64,000 bases of DNA. Source: Hellea sp039977295. GTDB taxonomy: Bacteria; Pseudomonadota; Alphaproteobacteria; Caulobacterales; Maricaulaceae. Made by a program: the position numbers and the translations under genes. Position 1 is the stretch's first letter. The number at the start of each line of letters is the position of its first letter. Below the pieces are notes generated by a model, which was not told where the DNA came from, ran no database searches, and worked only from the letters and a program-made list of their open reading frames with translations. Below, piece by piece: positions 25,083 to 31,721 of the stretch. Where the stretch lies: NCBI GenBank assembly GCA_039977295.1, contig JBDWDN010000011.1:310001-374000 (forward strand), in the 5' to 3' direction.

Positions 25083-25655
25083 ATGATGCGATACTTAATA
25101 ATTATACCAGCAGCCGTAGTTCTCTCCGGCTGCTCACCCACAAATGTTGCAAGTGGGCTTCAAGAATTTATGGATGTTGGGGGTTGGGTTTTGTATCCTA
25201 TTGCTTTCTTTACATTCTTTATGTGGACATTCATTATTGAGCGTTTTGCATATTATTCCATGGCTCATAAGTCACTAAAGACTAGGCTTAAAAATGAATG
25301 GGATGCTAGAACTGATAAAAGTTCTTGGCGTGCACATGCCATACGCGATGAAATGATTTCTCAAGTAAAGGGGAAAACTGGGGGATTTAGCGTTGCTGCT
25401 ATTAAAACCTTAGTGGCGCTCATGCCGCTCCTTGGGCTTCTTGGAACCGTAACAGGTATGATCAACGTTTTTGATGCCATGGCTTTGTCAGGCTCCTCTA
25501 ACGCCCGCCTTATGGCTGGCGGAGTTTTTCAAGCCACTATTCCTACTATGGCGGGGATGGTAGCGGCTTTATCAGGTTTGTTTTTCTCCAATTCTCTTCC
25601 GCGCTGGAGTATCCGTGAAACCGCCCGCTTTGCAGACGAATTACAGTTAGGATAA
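25083..25655 (+). CDS. exbB: ExbB proton channel subunit with lipoprotein-like N terminus
   Basis: A 190-residue ExbB, which forms with ExbD the proton-driven motor for TonB. The ExbB core begins at about residue 28 (GGWVLYPIAFFTFF), with the conserved pair of helices LMPLLGLLGTVTGMINVF and FQATIPTMAGMVAALSGLFF. I chose the ATG at 25083, with GGAAGG seven bases upstream; a TTG at 25068 is in frame. The N terminus MMRYLIIIPAAVVLSGC has a textbook lipobox (LSGC, Cys17), unusual for ExbB, whose N terminus normally is short and unprocessed. ExbB has a periplasmic N terminus, so lipidation would be topologically possible. Confidence 0.9.
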   Translation: MMRYLIIIPAAVVLSGCSPTNVASGLQEFMDVGGWVLYPIAFFTFFMWTFIIERFAYYSMAHKSLKTRLKNEWDARTDKSSWRAHAIRDEMISQVKGKTGGFSVAAIKTLVALMPLLGLLGTVTGMINVFDAMALSGSSNARLMAGGVFQATIPTMAGMVAALSGLFFSNSLPRWSIRETARFADELQLG

Positions 25656-25659
25656 GATT

Positions 25660-26079
25660 ATGAGACGAGGACGTCGTAATTCAGGTGGCGATGAAGCTGA
25701 AGTTGATATGACACCGATGCTTGATATCGTGTTTATTATGCTGATTTTCTTTATCGTGACAGCTACATTCCTTGACGAGAGGGGGGTCGATTTAACTCAA
25801 CCACCACCTCCGCCGGATACTGATATTCCAACAAAATCAACACCCGCTATTACGGTTTATGTAGACGCACGTGATCAGTGTTCAGTGGATGGGCAAGGAA
25901 CAACTTGTGATCGCGTATCCCTACGGGTCGAAAGGCTCTTGGCGGATAAGCCGGGTGCCAGTGTCATTCTTCGTTTGGACGAGGGGGCTCGCCATGGCTT
26001 GTTAGTGGAGTTGAAAGATGAGCTCGACGTAAAGGGTTTGGCTTCAAAAATCGAAATTCTGCGCACAACAGGCTCTTAG
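25660..26079 (+). CDS. exbD: ExbD, first copy
   Basis: A 139-residue ExbD: short cytoplasmic N terminus, a single membrane helix with the essential proton-carrying Asp in MTPMLDIVFIMLIFF (Asp22), and a periplasmic domain from about residue 45. A Pro run (PPPPP) follows the helix, and two Cys (in DQCSVDGQGTTCD) could form a disulfide. Pairs of ExbD proteins are normal in TonB2-type and TPR-linked Ton loci. It starts 4 bp after exbB, with an AGGA box. Confidence 0.92.
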   Translation: MRRGRRNSGGDEAEVDMTPMLDIVFIMLIFFIVTATFLDERGVDLTQPPPPPDTDIPTKSTPAITVYVDARDQCSVDGQGTTCDRVSLRVERLLADKPGASVILRLDEGARHGLLVELKDELDVKGLASKIEILRTTGS

Positions 26080-26139
26080 AGCTAATCCGCGCTGTTAATG
26101 GCATTTGCATGCTGCTTTAAAATGTGATAAGGTAACACT

Positions 26140-26535
26140 ATGGCAAGACGTAGTAGAATAAAAATAGATGATGAAGGTACTGAACTGAACATGACGCCGA
26201 TGCTCGATGTTGTGTTTATTCTCCTGATTTTCTTCATCGTGACATCTGTTTTCGTGAAAACGCCAGGCATCGACCCGTCGAAACCTGATGCGGTGACAGC
26301 GGCGGATTGGAAGCCAACAATCTTGATTGCTGTAAACGCGTCTAATGAAATTTGGATTGATAAACGTCCTTATGATGTTGATGAAATCCGTCCGGTCATT
26401 ATGTCGATGCAGGCAGAGAGCCCTAAAGCTGAAGCTATTATTAATGCAGATAAAGATGCTGAAGTGGGAATAGTCATGTCTGTTCAGGAAATGATGCAGG
26501 ATTTGGGCATTACAACCCGAGTTGGTACAAAATAG
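26140..26535 (+). CDS. exbD: ExbD, second copy
   Basis: A 131-residue ExbD with the same layout: membrane helix with catalytic Asp23 (MTPMLDVVFILLIFF) and a periplasmic domain to the end. It lacks the Pro run and the cysteines of the first copy, so the two are diverged paralogues, probably forming a heterodimer in the motor. About 60 bp separate it from the first copy, more than elsewhere in the operon. Confidence 0.92.
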   Translation: MARRSRIKIDDEGTELNMTPMLDVVFILLIFFIVTSVFVKTPGIDPSKPDAVTAADWKPTILIAVNASNEIWIDKRPYDVDEIRPVIMSMQAESPKAEAIINADKDAEVGIVMSVQEMMQDLGITTRVGTK

Positions 26536-26547
26536 GAAATTTTTGAT

Positions 26548-27171
26548 ATGCTTATTCGTTTAGTTTTAGGTTCATTTTTTGCTTTTATTGCTACTCTCGT
26601 TCTTTTTCTACTTATGAGATTTTTAATATCAGCTGAGTTTAAGCCGCAAGAAAAAGTGGCAAATGCCTCATTTGAGATCAACCCGACTGTTGAAGATATT
26701 AAGGTCATCAAACGGGATACCAAGATTCAAAAAGTCAAAAAGGTTATTACGCCGCCGCCGCCGCCTACGATTGAACGTCAGCAAGCGGCCAAACCAAAAG
26801 AACGGATTGCTTCGCTCGAAGGCGCTATTCCTGAATTTGAAGCTCCAAAAATTGACCGGCAGAACTTTAAAATCGCTGTTTCTGACCGCGACGCGCAGCC
26901 TTTGGTACGTATTCCGCCAATCATGCCGCCGCGTGCTGAAAAGTCCGGTCATTGCAGAGTTCGCTTTGACGTTAGCCCAGAGGGCGCGCCATTTAATGTG
27001 ACTGCAACTTATTGCACGCAAAGCCTCTTTGAGCGCTCTACGATTAAATCTGTTACGAAATGGAAATATAATCCAAAAATCGTAGATGGCAGATCTGTCG
27101 CGCGTAAGGGGGTTGAAAGCAAAATTAGTTTCAAGCTTACAGACGAACGCGGGCGGCTTATCCCGGAATAA
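26548..27171 (+). CDS. tonB: TonB family energy transducer, first copy
   Basis: A 207-residue TonB. An N-terminal membrane helix (about 5-28) is followed by a short periplasmic linker with a Pro run (TPPPPPT, about 68-74) and the C-terminal TonB domain (about 125-207: PLVRIPPIMPPRAEKSGHC, KWKYNPKIVDGR). This short TonB type is found with TtpC and two ExbD. Two Cys in the C-terminal domain (GHC and TYC) are conserved in the second copy and could form a disulfide. It starts 12 bp after exbD. Confidence 0.92.
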   Translation: MLIRLVLGSFFAFIATLVLFLLMRFLISAEFKPQEKVANASFEINPTVEDIKVIKRDTKIQKVKKVITPPPPPTIERQQAAKPKERIASLEGAIPEFEAPKIDRQNFKIAVSDRDAQPLVRIPPIMPPRAEKSGHCRVRFDVSPEGAPFNVTATYCTQSLFERSTIKSVTKWKYNPKIVDGRSVARKGVESKISFKLTDERGRLIPE

Positions 27172-27196
27172 TTTTCATGCCAGAATAATTTTCATG
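27163..27196 (+). repeat. 17 bp tandem duplication across the tonB stop codon
   Basis: CCGGAATAATTTTCATG (27163-27179) is repeated immediately as CCAGAATAATTTTCATG (27180-27196), with one mismatch. The first copy contains the last codons and stop of tonB; the second lies in the spacer and repeats the stop codon. Confidence 0.8.
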
Positions 27197-27278
27197 ACTG
27201 GGCTATACTGCCCGTTCATTTTGAGAAAATCTATTGCGTCTTATACTTAGTAAGGTGCCGAATAAATTGGAGACATTG

Positions 27279-28787
27279 ATGACTCTTTACAAGAAAAAGT
27301 CCTCACTTAAAAAGCTTGTAAGCGCGACCGCTATAGCGCTCGTATCGGTTGGCGCTATGGCGATGGCTTTACCAAGTTCAACGGCCTACGCGCAGGATCA
27401 AAAGCCGGCCGAAGGACGTCAATTCTCAGCTAAAGCCGGTGAAGCGGTAAACGAAGCTCTGACGCTCATTAATGCAAATCAGCACAGCGCTGCCGTTTCA
27501 CAGCTCTCAAACGTTCTGACCTTTCCTGATTTGAACTCTTATGAGCGGTCTATGATCTATCAAATGCAAGGGTCTAGTTACTACTCTCTGGATCAATACG
27601 GTCCGGCCATTAGCGCGTTTCAGAATGCGATTAATGCGGGTGGTCTGTTACCAAAAGAGTCTGATAGTCTTCGCGTGAATATCGCGCAGCTCATGATTGC
27701 CAATGGTCAATATGCGCAAGGCGCGCAAAGCCTAGAAAATTACTTGAACAGCGGCGGGCAGCAAAAACCGCAATATGTTGAAATGTTGACGCAAGCTTGG
27801 GTTCAGTCTGAGAACTATTCCAAGGCGCTGCCATGGGCTCAAAAATGGTTCAATAATGCTAGTCCCAAAGAGCGTAAGCACTTTGATTTAATGAATTTCT
27901 TGTTCAACAATTTGGGAATGCAGGGACGTCAGGCTGATATCGTTAAGCAAATGATCAATAGATGGCCTGAAGACAAGACGCTCTGGGACGCTTGGGCTTC
28001 AATGCTCGCCAATGGCGGCCGTGAACAGGAGGCTTTCGAGGTCTCGAAGATGCTCTATTTAGGCGGTGCGTTAAGTTCGGACCAGGACCTTATGAAGGTT
28101 GTTCAATATTACTCTTTTTATGATATGCCATTTCAAGCCGCTCAAATTCTTGAAAAAGAGATGAATGCTGGACGTATCACACGTTCTTCCGATAAAATGG
28201 TTCAATTGTCTTCTCTCTTCCGCCAGGCGCGCGAATATAAGCGCGCGATTCCTGTCTTGGAAAGTGCTGCGGCGAGTTCCGGACAGGCCAAATTATTTGC
28301 TGACCTTGGTGAAGCACTTTATAATGAAGGCCAATGTGTCAAAGCTGAAACGGCGTTTAAGAGCGCTATCAATAAGGGTTATGACGCCGGTAAATCTTGG
28401 ATGCTGATCGCGACATGCCGTTACGAAGAGACACAAAAGCAAGACCGCATTAATTGCAAAATGACTGAGGCACAGAAAAACGCCGCGCCAATTACGAAGG
28501 CCCGTCAAAGCGCCATCGATGCTTTTGAGCAAGTCCCAAGTTCCTCTCGCTCTGGTCGTGATGCTAAGAAGTGGATTTCATTCATCCGCGCAGAACGTGA
28601 AGCCATCGAAAATCGCTGTATCTTTGAAGCAAATGTTGAGAAAGAGCTTTGCTTTGCGATTATCAAAGGTGCTTATGATAACGAAGTTTTCGTTGGTAAG
28701 TTCGAAATCGATGAAAAAGACCAAAAATGTATGGCTTTCAAAGCAGATTATGACAGCAAATACCGGGTCAAAATCGTCGAGAACTAA
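27279..28787 (+). CDS. TPR-repeat periplasmic protein of the Ton operon, first copy
   Basis: A 502-residue exported tetratricopeptide protein. The signal peptide ends near TAYAQD (about residue 40). Helical repeats fill most of the rest (YSLDQYGPAISAFQNAINAGG, PFQAAQILEKEMNAGR, YNEGQCVKAETAFKSAINKGYDAGKSWML). A Cys-containing C-terminal domain (about 400-502) has four well spaced Cys. TPR proteins of this type close TonB2-style operons in several marine proteobacteria; the proposed role is to stabilise the complex. I chose the ATG at 27279, which has GGAG upstream. A strong terminator follows. Confidence 0.85.
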   Translation: MTLYKKKSSLKKLVSATAIALVSVGAMAMALPSSTAYAQDQKPAEGRQFSAKAGEAVNEALTLINANQHSAAVSQLSNVLTFPDLNSYERSMIYQMQGSSYYSLDQYGPAISAFQNAINAGGLLPKESDSLRVNIAQLMIANGQYAQGAQSLENYLNSGGQQKPQYVEMLTQAWVQSENYSKALPWAQKWFNNASPKERKHFDLMNFLFNNLGMQGRQADIVKQMINRWPEDKTLWDAWASMLANGGREQEAFEVSKMLYLGGALSSDQDLMKVVQYYSFYDMPFQAAQILEKEMNAGRITRSSDKMVQLSSLFRQAREYKRAIPVLESAAASSGQAKLFADLGEALYNEGQCVKAETAFKSAINKGYDAGKSWMLIATCRYEETQKQDRINCKMTEAQKNAAPITKARQSAIDAFEQVPSSSRSGRDAKKWISFIRAEREAIENRCIFEANVEKELCFAIIKGAYDNEVFVGKFEIDEKDQKCMAFKADYDSKYRVKIVEN

Positions 28788-28806
28788 ATCGATCATATAG
28801 TGAATG

Positions 28807-28835
28807 AAAACCTCGGCTTTGACCGAGGTTTTTTT
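28807..28835 (+). terminator. rho-independent terminator of the main Ton operon
   Basis: AAAACCTCGG, loop CTTTGA, CCGAGGTTTT forms a perfect 10 bp stem running into seven or more T. It lies 20 bp behind the first TPR gene and separates the main Ton operon from the second TonB/TPR pair. Confidence 0.92.
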
Positions 28836-28959
28836 ATGTCTCAAAATCCCAAGAGGAGAAGAAGAGGGAGAGTGAGAATAATAATGTTATAGTATTGCAT
28901 TTAGTGAATAGTTATGTTATAAAGTATCATTACTTAAACATAATGGGAGGAACATTACT

Positions 28960-29586
28960 ATGTCATTTAAAAGATTAGCACCGAGCGCCATTTTAGCCGT
29001 CGGGGTCACAACCGTCATTACGCTTGGCATGGCGGGGATGATAAAAACGGAATTCACGCCGCAGGATAAAGTCGAGAATTTAGGGTTTGAGATAAATCCA
29101 GAGGTGGAGGAGCCGCCCGTAATTAAGCGGACAGATAGAGTTCTGGAAGTGAAACGGGTGGAGACCCCGCCGCCACCGCCTGAGATTGAACGAACACCGA
29201 CGGCGCAGCCGACCGTTAGTATTGTGAATCTGGATAGCCCTATCCCCGACTTCGATATGCCTGAAATTGATCAGGAGAATTTTGTAATAACGATTTCGGA
29301 TCGGGAGGTTCAACCCCTTGTCCGCATTTCGCCTATTATGCCGCCGCGCGCAGAGCGTTCGGGCCATTGCAAGGTTCGCTTTAATGTTAGCGCGGAAGGC
29401 GCGCCTTATGACGTGACAGCAACCTACTGTACGCAGTCTCTATTTGAACGGGCGACCGTAAAATCAGTACAGCGCTGGAAGTTTAATCCAAAAATCGTCA
29501 ATGGCCGCCCCGTGGCTATGACGGGCGTCGAGAACCGCGTTACCTACCGCCTCAAAGATGAGCGCGGCAACCTCATCCCCGAATAG
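28960..29586 (+). CDS. tonB: TonB family energy transducer, second copy
   Basis: A 208-residue paralogue of the first TonB, aligned over its full length: membrane helix (about 9-28), Pro run TPPPPPE, and the C-terminal TonB domain with the same Cys pair (GHC, TYC) and closing DERGNLIPE. The linker differs most (residues 35-110), the part that spans the periplasm. It has its own leader of about 125 bp after the terminator and a strong GGGAGG site, so it is probably expressed from a separate promoter. It likely shares the single ExbB/ExbD motor. Confidence 0.9.
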   Translation: MSFKRLAPSAILAVGVTTVITLGMAGMIKTEFTPQDKVENLGFEINPEVEEPPVIKRTDRVLEVKRVETPPPPPEIERTPTAQPTVSIVNLDSPIPDFDMPEIDQENFVITISDREVQPLVRISPIMPPRAERSGHCKVRFNVSAEGAPYDVTATYCTQSLFERATVKSVQRWKFNPKIVNGRPVAMTGVENRVTYRLKDERGNLIPE

Positions 29587-29595
29587 GAGGTTGTC

Positions 29596-31068
29596 ATGCT
29601 AGAGTTAAAGAGAAAGGCCAGAGCGTCAGCTCTGGCAATAATGACCTATGCCTTCTTAGCGGGGGCCGCGCCCATGGCCTTCGCTCAGGAAAATGATGCG
29701 GCCTCTCGGCAATTTTCTGCAAAGGCAGGCGAGGTCGTGTTGAAAGCACAATCCCTCATCACGGCAAATGAATTTCAAGCCGCCTTAACCCTTTTGGGAG
29801 ACGCGAAAGATATTCCTGACCTCACGCCCTATGAGCGCTCTATCATTGGTCAAATGCAAGGCGCAAGCCATTATCAACTCGATCAATATGGCCCCGCAAT
29901 TTCAGGCTTTGAACGCGCTATTGCGGCAGGCGGTTTACGCCCCAAAGAGATCGATGATATGCAGGTACAGATTGCCCAGCTAATGATTGCCAATGGCCAG
30001 TTTCGGCAAGGGGCTGAACGATTGGAAGCCTATCTAAATGGGGGCGGGCAGCTCAAACCCCAATATACTGATATGCTTACACAAGCTTGGGTAAATGCGG
30101 AGGAGCCCGCTCGGGCTTTGCCTTGGGCGTCAAAGTGGTTCGCCGCAGCCGACCCAAAAGAGCGTAAGCATTATGACCTCATGAATTTCATTTATGCTAA
30201 GCTGGAGAAAAATGAACGTCAAGCCGACCTCGTCATAGAAATGATTGAACGCTGGCCTGCGGAAAAAGAGCTTTGGGATGCCTGGGCGTCACTCTTGTCT
30301 CAAAGCGGGCAAGAGCAAGATGCTTTCGAAGTTAATAAACTCCTCTACCTCCGCGGCGCGCTCAGTGAGGAAGCTGACATAATGAAAGTCATTCAGTATT
30401 ACGCCTATTACAATATGCCTTATCAGGCGGCGCAAATTCTGGAAAAGGAAATGAATGCAGGACGTATACCCAGGGAGGCAGATAAACTCGTTCAGCTCTC
30501 ATCACTATTTCGCCAAGCCAGAGAATATGCACGCGCTATACCTATCCTAGAAGCAGCCACTAAAACGGGCGGAACAGGCGATTTATACGCGCAACTTGGC
30601 GAAGCTCTATATAATGAAGGCTATTGCGAACGGGCGGAAACCGCTTTTAAGCGAGGCATTGACCGCGGATATGATGCGGGGAAAGCTTGGATGCTCATCG
30701 CAACCTGCCGATACGAGGATGTGCAGCGACAGCAAAAATTAACTTGCGAAATGACTACCGCTGAGAAAGCCGCCGCGCCAAAGTCACAGGCCCGCCAATC
30801 GACGATAGCTGCGTTTGAAAACGTCCCGCTGACATCGCCGCAAAGCCGAGATGCAAAGAAATGGATATCTTTCATAATTGCAGAGCGAGAAACCTTTGAT
30901 AAACGCTGTGGATTCGAACGCGACCGCGTTATGAAAACGTGCTATCTCGATATTAGGCGAGCCTATGATGCGGTATTTTTGACAGATGAATTCGAGTTAA
31001 ATGATACGAATTGTGAACAGTTTATACCCGCTTATGACAAAGAATATCGTAGCAAAAAAACGGGATAA
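29596..31068 (+). CDS. TPR-repeat periplasmic protein, second copy
   Basis: A 490-residue paralogue of the first TPR protein, collinear over its whole length (YQLDQYGPAISGFERAIAAGG, PYQAAQILEKEMNAGR, YNEGYCERAETAFKRGIDRGYDAGKAWML). A signal peptide ends near AFAQE (about 31), and Cys residues are conserved in the C-terminal part. It starts 9 bp behind the second tonB gene, with an AGGAGG site. The pair tonB-TPR has thus been duplicated as a unit. Confidence 0.85.
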   Translation: MLELKRKARASALAIMTYAFLAGAAPMAFAQENDAASRQFSAKAGEVVLKAQSLITANEFQAALTLLGDAKDIPDLTPYERSIIGQMQGASHYQLDQYGPAISGFERAIAAGGLRPKEIDDMQVQIAQLMIANGQFRQGAERLEAYLNGGGQLKPQYTDMLTQAWVNAEEPARALPWASKWFAAADPKERKHYDLMNFIYAKLEKNERQADLVIEMIERWPAEKELWDAWASLLSQSGQEQDAFEVNKLLYLRGALSEEADIMKVIQYYAYYNMPYQAAQILEKEMNAGRIPREADKLVQLSSLFRQAREYARAIPILEAATKTGGTGDLYAQLGEALYNEGYCERAETAFKRGIDRGYDAGKAWMLIATCRYEDVQRQQKLTCEMTTAEKAAAPKSQARQSTIAAFENVPLTSPQSRDAKKWISFIIAERETFDKRCGFERDRVMKTCYLDIRRAYDAVFLTDEFELNDTNCEQFIPAYDKEYRSKKTG

Positions 31069-31157
31069 CGTGCGTAATTCCAGATGTTTCCACTCATTTT
31101 CAAGAAAATATAAAATATTTCCAAGGATTGACAATTGAGATACGTCTTACAGGCAAT

Positions 31158-31721
31158 ATGAAAACAAATGATAATGATGAAGAGCTCGCCGCGCGCGCAG
31201 CCTCGGGGGAGGCTGCGGCATTTCGTGAATTGCTCAATCGTCATTATGACCGTGTCTTTCGGGTCGTTTATAGTGTCCTGCGCAATACCAGTGACGCAGA
31301 AGATGTCACCCAAGAGATATGGGCGGCACTGCCGTCAAAACTGCGTCAGTGGCGCGGCAGTGCCAAGCTAACTAGCTGGCTGCACCGCATAGCGCTAAAT
31401 GCGTCTAAGGATTTTCTGCGGCGCAGGGCAAGCCAGGCCCGTGTCGTCGAAGGCTATGCCGAGATGGAAAATCTGTCGCGCGGCGCTGCGTCAGACACCC
31501 AGAAACGACTGACATGGCTTCAAACGGCTCTCGGCACGCTTTCGGATGATTTGCGAGAAACCGCTGTATTGACCCTCAGCGAAGAGATGAATTTTGCCCA
31601 GGCCGCAGAAGTTTTAGGCATAGCAGAGGGTACAGTCGCCTGGCGCATGAGTGAAATTCGAAAAGCGCTAAAAGCGCTCGCATCAAAAGATAATGGGATA
31701 GGACAGGAGGCGTTGGCATGA
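31158..31721 (+). CDS. ECF-type RNA polymerase sigma factor
   Basis: A 187-residue sigma-70 family protein of ECF size. Region 2 is at about residues 15-90 (LLNRHYDRVFRVVYSVL, SDAEDVTQEIW, LTSWLHRIALNASKDFLRRR). Region 4 is at about 120-178 (LSEEMNFAQAAEVLGIAEGTVAWRMSEIR), the helix-turn-helix reading the -35 element. I chose the ATG at 31158 with AGG upstream; an in-frame TTG at 31128 would add 10 residues. It overlaps the VWA gene by ATGA, so the two are translationally coupled, the usual arrangement of an ECF sigma factor and its regulator. Confidence 0.9.
   Translation: MKTNDNDEELAARAASGEAAAFRELLNRHYDRVFRVVYSVLRNTSDAEDVTQEIWAALPSKLRQWRGSAKLTSWLHRIALNASKDFLRRRASQARVVEGYAEMENLSRGAASDTQKRLTWLQTALGTLSDDLRETAVLTLSEEMNFAQAAEVLGIAEGTVAWRMSEIRKALKALASKDNGIGQEALA

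Noticed and set aside
31128..31157. TTG start for the sigma factor at 31128
   Set aside because: The ATG at 31158 gives a normal ECF start. The TTGACA at 31128 could look like a -35 element, but no well spaced -10 follows, so neither is called.
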